Of a stretch of DNA of 64,000 nucleotides, positions 31,973 to 44,523 are shown one piece after another. The position numbers and the translations under genes were made by a program. The number at the start of each line of letters is the position of its first letter. Positions within the stretch are counted from its first letter, which is position 1. Under the pieces are notes generated by a model. That model was not told the origin of the DNA. It saw only the letters and a list, made by a program, of their open reading frames with translations, and searched no databases. Source of the stretch: Scytalidium lignicola (lineage: Eukaryota; Ascomycota; Leotiomycetes); assembly GCA_002812745.2 (NCBI GenBank), contig NCSJ02000043.1:124001-188000 (forward strand), read 5' to 3'.

Positions 31973-33762
31973 CTAGATTTTATTTATAATCGAGTCCAGC
32001 ACAGCTGCCACCTTTATCAAGACCTCATCCTTGTGCCTATATCCAACAACCTGAATACAAACCGGTGCGCCCTTGTATTGTTCCGGGCCAGTATCTGTGG
32101 AAGCATGTGTCAGCTTGAGTCTTAAATTTTTGGGAAGAAAGTGGTGCCTACAAAGACTGTAGAGCTGCTCGTCATCCGGACCGAATTTGGCGTTGCTCAA
32201 ATCGTCAGCGGAGTCTATGTCTCGCACCTGGTCCACGGGAATTACAATAGCCGGATAATCGAGATAGTTCCACAGGCCAGTATATGTCACGTTCGTCCAG
32301 CAATCCAGAGGAAGTGCCGTATGCGGTGCTGGAGGCATTAGAATCGCATCTAAATCGCTGTCGCGAAATAGTTTGAGGTACGTCTTTGCGGCCTCGGCTC
32401 GGCGGACGTTCAAATCAAAAAAGCCCTGCAACGTCGTTCCTGGTACCGATAGAAGGCCACTGGCTTTGAGTGACGGGACAACTGGCTCACTTGTTCGTGC
32501 GAATTGTTCGTAATAGTGCTTTTTCTGTCAGTCTAAAGGTAGTAGGTCAGGGATCTGGTGGGCTTACATGGCTTCCTGATAATGTCAAATAGCTGATGAG
32601 GTCTTGGTAATGCAATTTAACGTCGGGTAGGTCGACAGGAATGATTTGAATGTCGTTATTGCCACGGAGAAGATCGACCGCCTGCTTCAAGCCACGTCTA
32701 ACTGGCGGAGATGGAGTATAGACGCCGTCATTTAGAGCAACACCGATCCGGAGCTTGTGCCTGGGTTTAAGATCTATCCATGGAACCGAGATCGAAGCGC
32801 TGTCGTACGTCCAAGTTTCTGCTTGGAGTATCGACTTTAGAAAGAGAGAACAATCCCGGAGTGAGGTCGACATGGGCCCAACTGTCGAACGAACACCATC
32901 TGTCCCTGGCGGTGTGAGGTCTCGCACACCACCATGAGGAACTAGACCTACGCTAGGCCTGAATCCATAGATTCCATTGCAGACGGATGGGACACGAATG
33001 CTACCACCAATATCCGTCCCAACTCCGAGAATGCTGCCTCGAAGAGCAAGGAGGGCACCTTCGCCTCCTGTACTTCCACCCGCAGTGAGAAGTTTGTTGC
33101 GAGGGTTCAAAGTTCTTCCAAAAACATTGTTGTCACTATCGCCAGTCATAATTGACTGGGGTAGATTGGTTTTACAGTAAAGAACCGCACCCAAGTCAAT
33201 CAGCATAGCAGCAAGTGCGCTGTTGTCCTCTGCTGGCTTGTCCACATAGCAACCCAATCCGGTGGATGTATCGTATCCACAAATTTGGAAGCTATCCTTG
33301 AGTGAGATTGGTAGCCCAAACAGTGGCGGGAGGGCTTTCCCACGAGACTTTGGGTGGTATTCCAGGTCAAGTTTCTTCGCTCGTTCAATAGCATCATCGA
33401 AGAATATCTCCGTCAGACAATTCGTCTGCCACAGGTTTGAGATTAGCAAGCTTTCTTCAGCAGGTGTTTAGTGAACTGACCAACTGCTGGGCAATAGCAG
33501 CCCTTTTGCAAAAGGCTACAGTCACTTGCTCAGCCGACCAGACTCCAGCCTTTAGCTGTTCAAGAAGAGCGGTTGCGTCGTAGTTAGAAGTGATTCTGGA
33601 TTCTGTCTCGTTTAACAGCCCGCAAGTAAGCGGTATATCCATAACGTTAGTAGCATTATGAAATCTTTCCGTAGGAAGTCGCCAGTCTTTTGGAATCTTG
33701 TCCCACTGCTGAGCTTTTTTCTCCGCTGCAATGACCTGGTAGTTCTTTATCTCTGATAGCAT
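31973..33762 (-). CDS. Amidase signature enzyme, acetamidase (AmdS)-like
   Basis: Exons 33762-33481, 33425-32568, 32524-32152 and 32094-31973 give 544 residues, the usual size for fungal AmdS-type amidases. The Ser-cisSer-Lys triad is complete and ideally spaced: Lys about 137 (GLPISLKDS), Ser 212 (AGGSTGGEGALLA) and Ser 236 (TDIGGSIRVPS), 75 and 24 residues apart as in the family. The last intron (57 bp) is a multiple of three with no stop, so reading through it would add 19 residues. Splicing is preferred because it restores SLYTGPEQYKGAPVCIQ. The enzyme hydrolyses small amides to acid and ammonia in the cytosol. The exact substrate is unknown. Confidence 0.88.
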
Positions 33763-35730
33763 CTTGATCTTGCACGAGTTGGATTAACAGGAAATAATGA
33801 ATCAGTGAAGTTTCTGCTGCTTATGGATGACATTCGAGCCTGGATTCTTTTAAAATTTAGACGTTTTAAGCTATTTATCATCACAGCAAATAATCAAGGC
33901 CGTCGAGGGAACCCATACTGGACCATACAAATTGTTGGGAGCTTCAAGCTCCAGGTCCGGTTCCGGTTCCGGCTTCAGTCCAGAACAATGTGGCGCCTAA
34001 GATCAAGTGGATTGATTTCTAGTCGACTATTCGATATTCAGTATTCAAAACTGTAATATCTCATAGCCCCATTATACTTGGCAGTTATCATAAATTGCCT
34101 TCAATAGTCTAGGCCGCCTTGATTGGTAGATACACACCAGTTTTCGAATCCCTGTCCCTAGGCGGGGCTTGCAGGGCAAGTTCCCCTCCAGTAAACCTTC
34201 CGGTCAACCTTCCGGTCAACTTTCCGGCCTATCATAACTAATAAGCATACAACTTATGCAGGATATCACCATAACTTTGTTTCTATCTTACTAACATACT
34301 TTTATTTCCTCACCCCTGCCAACCCTGACTTTCCCTGACATTTTAAGATCACTTCTACCTTACGTAAACCGGCCAACTTCTAAGTTAACAGTTCTATAAT
34401 AAGTATACAATACTAAGACTAACTTAGAAAGGCCTTTATCGGGCCATAAATACAATTTATCGAATCGATAAGACTAATCCTCAAACCCTCGGTTGATTAG
34501 TGAGGATCTATCTGGTCTAAATCACTGGAATAATCTGGGTATTTGTAATTTCAGGAGAGATTATATATAAACGATATCGTGTAGTATTCAAACAACNTTT
34601 TTTTTAGTTCGGTAATAGGTAAGTAGGTAGGTATAATTATGCGCCCTTCTTGGCTTATTGAGATGCGTGGCGTTTTGTGTACTTCTCACCTTGTCTAGAT
34701 AAATTCAACATACAAGTTTCTTGTTCTTTATATCTTCAAAACTCAAGAACGTTATTTATCCTTGATAAGAGCTTCACGCATCGGTCCCGAAATTCGGAGA
34801 CAGGCCAATGGCATAGAGCAGGGACAACAGCTAAAGCGAATTTCAACGCCGTCGGCAGGACGATCGACGGAATCGCTACTGCCGTGGTATTTTCCTACTG
34901 AAATACGAATACTTGTAAAGAAATAGCTGAAGAACAATAGCAAACAGACTATAACTCTATTTATTTGCGAGGATATTTAAAGTCAAATAATCTCTCTTTC
35001 TCAAGCTGCTTTATTATCTAGTTAATAACTTAGCTGTTTTCTATGTAAATGAAGATAGTCATTTGCCGTTTCCTTACTTCCAAGAGAACATTAAGAATTT
35101 CATTATCTTTTAACTAAAGATTATCGAAGGTTATAAAGACTTTGACAGATGAGACTCTAGTTCTGTAGCATACTGGGTTCGCAATTTTGAAATGAATGGT
35201 ACTAATATATGAATAGCAGAAAAGTAAGTCGTGATGATTTTATAAATTTTAGTGATGTTGAGCATGTCTGAGACGCTGTCCAGAATTTGTATAAAAAGAA
35301 ATATTTTCAGCTTATTTACGAGTTTTTTCAGAGTCAAGTAAAATTGATAACTCGTTAGGCACGGGATTAGGTGCCACAGGTACACGTATCGCAGTTCCGC
35401 AATACTGAAAAGCCTTGTTACAGTTAGGCAGATCCACTAAGTGGAACACCAAAGTCCCAGCCACAACCTAAGTTCGTAGATGGATACCTAGGGGGCATAG
35501 CTTGACAAGTAGATGGGTGATATTGATTTATTTTAACGACAGTAGGAATCAGAGAACCCATAGTCTTTGGCCATCCTTCAAAGTCAAACCACGTTCTACA
35601 ACAAAATTTCCTCACCCAAATGCAACGCACTCCGACAAGATTTCTCTGTACCATTGTCAGTTTTCAATTATCGAAAACTGTAACAAGGCGTACAGAGCCG
35701 TCCTATTAAGATTCTACAACCTGAATTCGA
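33763..35730. other. Intergenic, no supported gene
   Basis: About 2 kb, AT-rich from 34.3 kb on, with one N near a T run at 34597. A small tandem repeat lies at 34197-34226. The minus frame at 35654-35424 (CIWVRKFCCRTWFDFEGW) has no recognised family. It may belong to the relic just above it. Confidence 0.4.
34197..34226. repeat. Short tandem repeat of TTCCGGTCAAC units
   Basis: About three near-identical copies of an 11-12 bp unit (CTTCCGGTCAAC) lie side by side. No coding context. Confidence 0.6.
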
Positions 35731-36061
35731 CTACGGGCAAGAACTGAATTCAATGTTTCCGGCTGGGTCACAATCAGCGCCATCAGGATTGATATTCCAA
35801 CATGATCCTGTGAAATATCCCTTATCAGCTCATCGTGTTTGAAGTGATTATTGTGACATACCATCAGAACATGAGCAGTAATTTCCAATGCCTCCGTCCG
35901 GGTCCGCCCTGTTTTTATATGATTTTAGGAAGTGTCTCAATGCTCAGACCATGCTGGATTGAGTTCACTACGACTTATGCATTGAAACATGGTTGTGACC
36001 CAGAAGCTACCGAGAAGCTGCTCAATGTTAAAACAATGATGAAGATGCTTTTGTAGAGCAT
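35731..36061 (-). pseudogene. Possible small cysteine-rich secreted protein, broken
   Basis: On the minus strand an ATG at 36061 opens a strong signal peptide (MLYKSIFIIVLTLSSFSVASG) followed by SQPCFNA and a TAA. Below it, in separate blocks, are ADPDGGIGNYCSCSD and then YFTGSCWNINPDGADCD with a proper stop at 35731-35733 after SSCP. The Cys-rich blocks look like the mature part of a fungal effector-type protein. They cannot be joined to the signal exon without a stop and a phase problem at a 33-45 nt gap. Another frame (to 35706) is open but lacks cysteines. Secreted origin is moderately supported, the exact structure is not. Confidence 0.35.
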
Positions 36062-37232
36062 GGTTCCGGCTTTCCAAGAAAATGAGGCAATTTTGAGCTT
36101 ATAGTATAAAAGTCGATAGTTGACACTCTCAATGGTTTTTTGTGTATGGATATGTAATAACTTCAGGTTTTTAATATTCGGATGGCTCTTAGATCCTTCA
36201 ATATGGCTTATGTATCTCAATCTCTGATCTCCAATGCTAGGCATGTCGTTGCTCGTGATGTCAATATACATTAACCCCTCAACCACACGAAAACTTTCGT
36301 CCGCTTATAGCATTCTCCGGTCAGAGTCGTAGTTGGTTGTGTATAGTATATTTATCTTCAGGGTGCCTAGCTCCCTTCCTCGCAGTCGCCATCACAGCCG
36401 CCACGACAATGCCCCAATGCCAGTGCCTCTGCGAATTACGACCTGGCCAATTGAAGAAATGCCCTCACCTTGACGCTCTGCCCTGGCTACGTCGTGTTAC
36501 GTCGGGGAGGGGGGGTAAACCGGAGGTGAGCAGCAGCCGCCCACAATAGTGTCCCATTTTGACGCCCTGTGCGCAGATCATTTCGTATACTGTCAGGAGG
36601 TTAGAGCGTAATGAGTAGTAATATCACATATAAATTGTATAGCATAACGCTTAATTGGTTTCTACTACTAATAGAGTACAGTAATAAATGGATATATAAA
36701 AGAGTAGGAGCAATCGTTTTCTAACCTCATTATTATAAAATTTTAATCTTTTATTTTGTATTTTCTAATCTAATAGTAAGTTAAATTTAATTCAAAATCA
36801 GTTATTTTAAAATTGATCGTTTTGAGGATTTACGAAGATCACGGGTAGCTAGATGTAGAAAATTATACACCCAAGTACAAGTATTCAGCTGTAATCAAGA
36901 CGTCCCGCTTAATAGAAATCTAAGTCTCACTATTGTTAGATAAGAGTTTCCTGGTATTCAGCAACCGGTGAACCTAAAGCATATTTCATTGCTATCGTTG
37001 CTGTTTTACCTCAGATAAGGTATGCACAATTTGCAAAGCCCAGTTTAATTTTGAGTAAAGGATAATACCTAGCCGTTTCTGCTGACCAAAACTTGAGCGA
37101 GTTTGGAAACTTTTGCTCATTAACTAGTTGCGAGAAACGGCTTAAACGACTGCACAACTCGAGAAAGCATTTACAGAATGTAGAGCTTATTAGCCAAGCC
37201 CTCTCCTAAAGCGTCCTTTTTCCTGGGATTAA
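36062..37232. other. Intergenic; GC-rich island then AT-rich flank
   Basis: A GC-rich patch at 36360-36550 with a G run contrasts with the strongly AT-rich stretch 36600-36850. No gene supported. Confidence 0.45.
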
Positions 37233-38906
37233 TCATTCACTGATTCCATTATCCTTGTCCAGTTCCAACAAGATGTCCGTCGGACACAGCAACCTCGATA
37301 AGCTCTTCCCAAACCCAAACCTTATTCTCCCACCCTCCTCGTACGTTATACTCATAGGTTTCGGGCGAAGTATATACTCCGGCACCGCCTGGACGCCGAC
37401 CTTTGCCCACTTCCACCCCGCACCGCCATGGGGTTCCTGCAGTGTATATCCCTTGAGTGGCATGGGATTGTAGCTCCGCAGCTTGTGCCTGCGCATCCGC
37501 ACCGTCGGGTGGAAATACTCATTTGTAGCGCCAGCATTACCGTCGCCCGGGTCTCGCGGATAGCCGCCGGGCGTCCGGTCTGTCCTCCCGAGGAGAGAGA
37601 AGAAGGCGCCTTGCAGACCTGCGAAGTTATCGACGATCGGCCCGCAGCCCCAGCCATTGATTATTTTCTGGACGGCGTCAACTCTGTTTATAGCGCGCCG
37701 GTGGTGCTCGATGAGGATCTGGATCGCAGTGACATCAAAGGTGAGCAAGCCCGAGAGATTATCTACCTAAAGCCGGGAATGTCAGTCTCCCAGGATCTCC
37801 GATGAGCCAGTAGGGGAGACCAATGGCAAACAAAAAAAAAAATTACCACTTACCATCCATGCAAACGAGTTGTCACCGATCTCCTCGTGGTCACCAAGGG
37901 AACGTGGATCTTCTGCTTGGCCGCCGATATTGCCGTGGACGCCGGGAAACCAGCATTGCTGCAGATCTTTGGTAGGGCCATGCTCGGTCTTGTGCCAGAG
38001 GGTAGGAGTGAAAGGCACTCGCTTTTCATCGATGGCGAGGGCTTGGAACGCGTATTCCACATCTAGACGTAGTTTATTAGCTTCGGCATCCACCTCAGCG
38101 AGAACTCTCCCCATGATACTCACATTCTGAAACTCTCGTGTTGTGGAATGCGTACTGCTGGTTAATTGGGATGCCAATTTTCGTTGCCAAATTCACCAAT
38201 GGCCAATTCGGGATTCCCTAGCCGCGCAAACGTCAGTCAAGTAGGTTACAATTAACTACGGCCTGCGCCGCGTACTAAGGCTCCAACTGTGTCCCAAACA
38301 CCAACAACCTTGATCGAGACGTCTTCCAAGCCTAGCTTCTCCTTATTGTCTAGATACCACGCCGACTGCCTGAAGGGCTCGCCGCCAGTATTTGCGCGGT
38401 ACGCCTTCCACATCTCGGAGAAGTGTGACATGTTAACTGGCGAGAAGATACCGACATCAGACACAATGCCAGCGACCGAGCGCACAGTAAACGCGCCGCG
38501 AGAGAAACCGAAGAAGAACAGCTCGTCCCCAATTTCGTAGTTGTTAGAGAGGAAATCGTAGAGCTGAAGCACATCAATATCAAGCCCCAGCCCAATAGCA
38601 CCTGTGAGTGAAGCACCACATGAGTAAAGCTTTTGGAGGGAAAGTGAAGGGGCAGATTCGAGCCAAGTACTCACCGTATATGGCTTTCTGGATCAGGAGG
38701 TCTCCAGCTCCAAGGCCTGACTGGTAGAACACTATCTGCTTCACGAGATTGCCATTGGCGTCAAGACCAGTCTTGGAAATTGCTCGAGCGATCTTAGCAA
38801 CGTTAGAAGGCACCGACTTGTTGCCTTGGTCGGACGAAAGCCATGTGCCGTCTGTGCAGAGAATGATGCGCTTGTAGGTTGCGAGTTTTGGCGTCTCCTG
38901 TGCCAT
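37233..38906 (-). CDS. DUF2235 alpha/beta-hydrolase-like protein
   Basis: Five exons, 38906-38675, 38601-38276, 38217-38124, 38062-37854 and 37766-37233, join in frame to 464 residues. The start MAQETPKLATYKRIILCTDGTW matches the typical DUF2235 N terminus. Next come VFYQSGLG, DVLQLYDFLSNNY, the nucleophile elbow FFFGFSRGAFTVR (Ser about 111), KVVGVWDTVGAL and CWFPGVHGNIGG. The family includes type VI secretion phospholipase effectors in bacteria and many uncharacterised fungal cytosolic proteins. Lipase or esterase activity is plausible but unproven. The protein is complete and shows no lesion. Confidence 0.87.
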
Positions 38907-40169
38907 GGTAGAAGGAATCTGGGTCACTACTAAATAGTGAGGAAGGGGTTGACACTGTTCGCCTGCGAGGCCACCTTTTATTATCGTCAAATCTAGGAAA
39001 ATGTTGCAGAACTGCTGACGATAAATCACACTAGGTATAATGAGCCAGGCCCTTGGAAGTACGACCTCTAGCTGATATCAGTTGCTTAACAGCATTTGCA
39101 ACAGATCGGAGCACTCCGTGCAAGTTGATGGCACAATCAAACTGAACGAATAGGAGTGACAAATAGCAATCGAAAACATTAACATTGAGAGGGTTTCTCT
39201 TTTTCCCGCTTTTGGTTGACTGGCGTCCCTTTCCTAGAGCCTGTGCCATTGTGGTTATTCGACGCAAGTATGACGATGTGTCAGATTGTTCTGCTATATT
39301 AGCCAGCCTATGATCAAAGGATGATGATAGAGAGACCCATGAGGCCAGAATTATATTGGATTAAGGTTCTGTTAATCAGCCTCAAGCATGTATGGAGTTT
39401 GCCGACAATTATGGTTAAGAAAGTGCAGTCATTAAACGTGATACACAAGCCACCACCCATGATCATCATTGGCTAGTAGGAGTTCGAAGAATACAACATC
39501 CTTACTCTTTGATACCTTGACTCTGAAGAAAATTCGATTCACATGTCTATCAGACGAACTTTATCTAACATCTGACTTTGGACTTTCATCAGTGCATGTC
39601 ACATGGCAATATAATACGAGGAATAGACTGCGGGAATAAGGTATGTGAGTTGAAGTTGAGATGATGTGCAGCTCCAATCACATTTAGCCTTAACAAAAGA
39701 CTACAGAATTACCGGGTTATGTGAGTATCGAGATCCGTCTGGCAGAGTGTCAAAAACGGACGATGACGTAGTGAGACATAATACGAGACCTCACTCGTAT
39801 TAGCAAAGTTTTGTTGGCAAATATCTTGAGGTACATGTTAGGTCAAACCGTACAGTTGACTTAGAATCCGTTAGATGGACCAATTCCAACATTTCCTTCC
39901 GCTGAAAGATTAGATTTGACATGTGAAACAGAAACAGGGTTGGTAAGATGGTATGATTTTATGATAGTTGGATCTCAAACCAATATCTTCACTGCTGTGA
40001 ATGGCTTGCATGTGAATTTGTGTAAATTCATGTGAATCTATGCGTTCTGACTTATGTTTTTATACCTCCCTGAGCCTTTGCTTCTGGGATACAAAACCAC
40101 AACTTGAACTTCAACCGCGATATTCTGCCATCTGAATAGCAACCTCAAAAAGCATCTGAAGTCGAGGAT
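38907..40169. promoter_or_regulatory. Divergent upstream region of the DUF2235 and Ppo genes
   Basis: No supported gene. A minus frame at 39267-39031 has no family features. Confidence 0.45.
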
Positions 40170-43100
40170 ATGGCTGCAAACAAAAGCGAGGCCGGCAACG
40201 TACAGACGAACTTGGCCAATCTCTTCAATGAGGTTCGTCGCGATATCTTCAGTCAGGCTGGCCGCATTGGGCCGGATTTGCGCATTCTTCATGGCGCCAC
40301 TGAGGCAGCCTTGGCTGGTGGCATAGTAGATGATCGCGAGTATTTCGTACGTGTTCTTAGTTTGGTTACGTTCTTGAGCGAAAGAGTAGTGACCCTTTGC
40401 AAAGGTTGAAAACATCATACAACTCGCTGCGTCGCTACCCAATGGTTCTAGGGTTAGGGATGACCTCAACGGGGTGTTCATTAGCAGATTGTGGGACAAC
40501 CTTCGACATCCGCCCCTTTCGTACCTGGGCGATGAGTTCAGGTACCGTACCGCAGATGGGTCTAATAACGTAAGGCTCAATCCACCGTTCTGGTGACACA
40601 TCCGGAGCTTCACTCATTAATCCCGTAGAACATTTTATACCCTCACCTCGGCGCGGCGGGAAGTCATTACGCTCGAAGTGTGGTGCCGAAACACAAACCC
40701 ACTTCTATCCGTCCTGACCCATCTCTGATCTTTGACAGTCAGTTGCTTTTCCCAAGTAAATATTAAATCCCGGACGGAGGCTTACATGTCGTAGGTCTCT
40801 TGGCCCGAAACGGCCCTGCAAGGGAGAGTCCCAGCAAAGTATCAAGCTGTCTCTTCTATCTTGCAACCATCATAATTCATGGTACGCAAAAATATGAAAT
40901 TCTCGTCGGGTTTAAGCGATAAACTGACATGCTTATATATCTCTTCCATACTGATGAGAAAGACGAGAACAAGTTGAGGAATTCATCATATCTTGATCTG
41001 GCACCTCTCTATGGTAAAAACATGGAAGAGCAAGCCAAGGTCCGGACTTTCAAGGATGGGCGGCTGAAAAATGATGTCTTTTCCGAGGACAGACTTCTAT
41101 CACAACCTCCTGGTGTTTGTGCTCTGATGATCGCCTTTAATCGTTTCCACAACTACATAGTTGGAGAATTGGCAACCATTAACGAAGACGGGCGTTTCAG
41201 GTTGGCCAAAGGCGTGATGCCTGACCATCCAAATTACGATAAAGCACAGCTGAAGCGCGACAACGATCTGTTCCAGACCGGAAGACTGTATGTTCCTTGC
41301 CCTGAACCAAGATGCTTCCAGCTAATTTCCTGGTCTGCAGTGTCACATGTGGTCTCTATGTGAATATGATCCTGTCAGACTACCTCCGCACCATTCTGAA
41401 TCTCAACCGGAATCCCGTCCCTTCTGACTGGAAACTCGATCCTCGAGAGGATCTCAGCCCAGTCTTCGACTCACAGGGGAGCCCTCGGGGAATCGGGAAT
41501 CAGGTGAGCGTCGAATTTAATATGATATACAGGTGGCACAGCGCTGTGAGTACCCAAGACGAAGCCTGGGCAAATGATTTTTACAAGGAAATATTCGGAC
41601 CCAATAGCAACCCTGGTAAGGCATCTGCAGCTCCGTAAGTATCATAGCCACAACACTAACCGCATTCGTCCTTAAGATACCACGTCCACCGATGAATTCC
41701 TGCAAGGGCTCCGCACATGGCGCAGGAGTCTGCCAGAGGATCCGGAGAAGTGGACCTTCGGCGGGCTTACACGGTTGGAAGATGGAAGATTTCCAGATGC
41801 TGAGTTGGTTCGGCTTCTCCAATCAGGAACTGAGAATGTTGCCGGCAAGTATTCCCGCAATGGACTTTGTTGCTGCCGACCAGTTAAGTTTACTCACAAA
41901 TATCTCTTTCACTCTAGGAGCCTTTGGAGCTAGAAATATTCCCCGTGTTTTCAAGACCCTGGAGGTTTACGGGATACAGCAAGGACGCCAATGGGGTTTG
42001 GCGACATTGAATGAATTCAGACTATTCTTCAAGCTGAAGCCATACACGACTTTTTGTTAGTCTGCAGCCATGTGTATATGAGAGATAACTTGCGCTGATT
42101 CCGCCTAGCTGATATTAATCCGGATCCGTCCGTCGCCGAAGCGCGTAAGATGATGATTTGTAGCCCGTGTGGTTGATGAGACGGCACTAACTCTTAAGTA
42201 ATAGTGGAGGCGATGTATGGACATCCAGACAATGTCGAACTCTATCCAGGGCTTATAGCTGAAGAGACTAAGAAGCCCATGGTGCCAGGCTCTGGATTGT
42301 GTCCTGGATTCACTACCTCATATGCGATCCTATCCGATGCTGTCGCACTCGTCCGCGGTGATAGGTTTTTCACCATTGACTACAGCCCATCAAACCTAAC
42401 CAGCTTCGGGTAAGGTACCTGGTTTAAAGTTATCGTGTGCACTACTCTGACATGGAAGCAGCTATACGGAGGTTAGTTCTGATTTTGATGTTGCTGGCGG
42501 CGGAGTGATGTACAAGCTCTTGATGCGGGCATTCCCTGGGTGGTACCGTGCAAATAGCGTCTACGCTCTATATCCCTTCACTACACCCGAAGCAAACCTT
42601 GAGACCCTCAAGAAGCTCGACACCTCACAGAACTTTGACTTCAGCAAACCTTCGTTCATTGCGCCGCCGACTCCGATAACTACGTGGCAGGGGGTAGTGG
42701 ATAGCCTCAGTGACCAGGAGCGCTTTCATGTACCATGTGAGATGTCCTGATGTAGTTCTAACCTCTGGCGAAACTCACAATTCAACAGGGGGCAATCACA
42801 CGTTCCAACTGATCCATCATGATTACATGCTCAGCGGAGACGCCCCGGCGAATACCGAACAAAGAGATTTTGTCAGACAGTGCCTCTATAGTCCACAGAA
42901 CGGCCTCGAGGAAGTGAGACAGTTTTACGAGACCATTACCGCCAAGCTGTTTCGCCAGCATAGTCGCAAGATCGGTGAATCCTACCAGGTGGACATAGTA
43001 AGATAGTAAGCGTGAGAATCGGAAACGCCCCAGTCATTGAGCTAATAACATCTAAAGTATTGGAAACCTTGCGCACGCCCATTTTGTCTCGCGATTCTTC

Positions 43101-44201
43101 GGAATTCCTCTCCAGGAAGATGGGGGAGAATCCGATAGCTATACAGCTATATCGCTGAGCGATGTGCTCGCTGATCTATTCGGTTACGTCTTCCTCGACC
43201 TGGACACCGCGGCATCATTCAAGAATCGCGTTGTAGCTGCAGCAGAGACGAAAGACCTTGGCAAGAAGATACAAAAGACGGTTACTGGGATTAAGGCGCA
43301 AAGCTTCCCTTCCCTGCGTCATGTGCTGCGAACAGTCTCCAACGATGGAGTTCTAAGAAGCTACGGTGCAGAACTAATCGATAGACTACTCAGGTCCGGA
43401 AAAGGCGTCGATGAGGCTGTGTGGACAATTATTCCCACTGCTGCAGCAGCATGTGCTACCCAGGCCCAGGGTGTAAGTAGATGATTTCCGTGGTGAATAT
43501 TTGCTGATCTAATTGGATACCCAGTGGGCTCAGATGATTGACTTGTACTTATCTGACAAGTACTACTCTCATTGGCCTGAAATCCAGAAGCTTGCGATGT
43601 CGGATGAGCCAGAAGCCTTCGAGAAGTTGAAGAAGTACGCCCTAGAAGGGTAGGTGTCTCATTCCCAATCCCCTCTTACAATAGGAGCTTGCTTACAGAC
43701 CTTACTAGCTTCCGCCTCTCCACTCCAGCCTTCGGGCTTCTCCGAACTGTCGTTGCAGACCAAGCCGATGTGAGAGACGGCCCTCGCGTTGTATCTGTAA
43801 AAAAGGGTGACTCCATATTCACAGACTTTGTGACCGCTGGTTTGGACGCTTCCAAGTTTCCTGATCCATACGAGATCAAGCTAGACCGGCCAGATGATCT
43901 GTACATCCACCATGGCTGGGGTCCTCATTCATGTCTCGGTCGTCCGATTGTGACCGTTGCGGGTGCCAGCATGCTACGTGTGTGTGCTCGGTTGAGCAAT
44001 CTCAGAAGAGCGCCAGGCCCTGCTGGAGAGATGAAGAGCAAAACGGTAAATGAGGCGTTCAAGGTGTATTTGGCTGAGAATGGGAGCAAGTGGGAGCCGT
44101 TTCCTGTTTGTGAGTTGTCTTGAAACCCCAGCGCAGAATTGACCTATACTGACATGCCCTTAGCGAAAAAGGTCATCTTTAACAAGACCATCGAAATGTG
44201 A
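40170..44201 (+). CDS. Psi-producing oxygenase (Ppo) type fatty acid dioxygenase / P450 fusion
   Basis: I could place 16 exons: 40170-40346, 40405-40569, 40629-40737, 40795-40881, about 40939-41287, 41341-41615, 41677-41844, 41918-42055, 42109-42144, 42205-42409, 42462-42736, 42789-43005, 43058-43472, 43525-43649, 43709-44109, 44164-44201. Phases agree, giving about 1059 residues, the size of Ppo enzymes. The N-terminal haem peroxidase half has IIIHD (distal His about 179), SYLDLAPLYG, NRFHNYI and FNMIYRWHS (Tyr about 359, proximal His about 362). The C-terminal P450 half has GPHSCLGRP (haem Cys about 989), so the thiolate is kept. Such enzymes oxygenate linoleic acid and isomerise the hydroperoxide to diols that steer sporulation. 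Oddities: the acceptor of intron 4 lacks AG at the expected place, intron 7 starts GCAAGT, and the P450 motif expected as ANQxQ reads ATQAQ (Thr about 868). Confidence 0.88.
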
Positions 44202-44523
44202 GATGGGTTTGAACGTTCCAGTAGTTCTGAGCTGGTAATTACGGTTAGTTTTGCTTAATATGCGAAATGCCATTTCTTGCAACCGGAAGGGAAGGTGGCA
44301 CCTTAAAATTGGCGTCAAAAGTACTTAATTTCAGTAATTTGTTAACTATTATATATTATATTAATCTAAATTGAGAACTAAAACCTTTATTTATTGAATA
44401 AAAATATTTGTTCATATAATTTATATGTATAACTTGTTTTAATATGTTGTAATAGGGATATCTGGTATACTGTGGAGACCCCGCATCACATGGCTTCTAG
44501 TGGGAATTACAACTTCTTTAATT
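44202..44523. other. AT-rich intergenic
   Basis: Convergent gap between the Ppo gene and the GT32 relic. The 44330-44460 part is nearly pure A/T. No gene. Confidence 0.5.

Noticed and set aside
31973..32151. Retention of the last amidase intron as real coding sequence
   Set aside because: The 57-bp stretch is in frame without a stop, but it has a proper donor and acceptor. Removing it restores continuous amidase family sequence.
34120..34190. Possible tRNA (TTCGAATCCC near an A-box-like TTGATTGGTAG)
   Set aside because: The boxes are too close and no acceptor stem or cloverleaf can be drawn.
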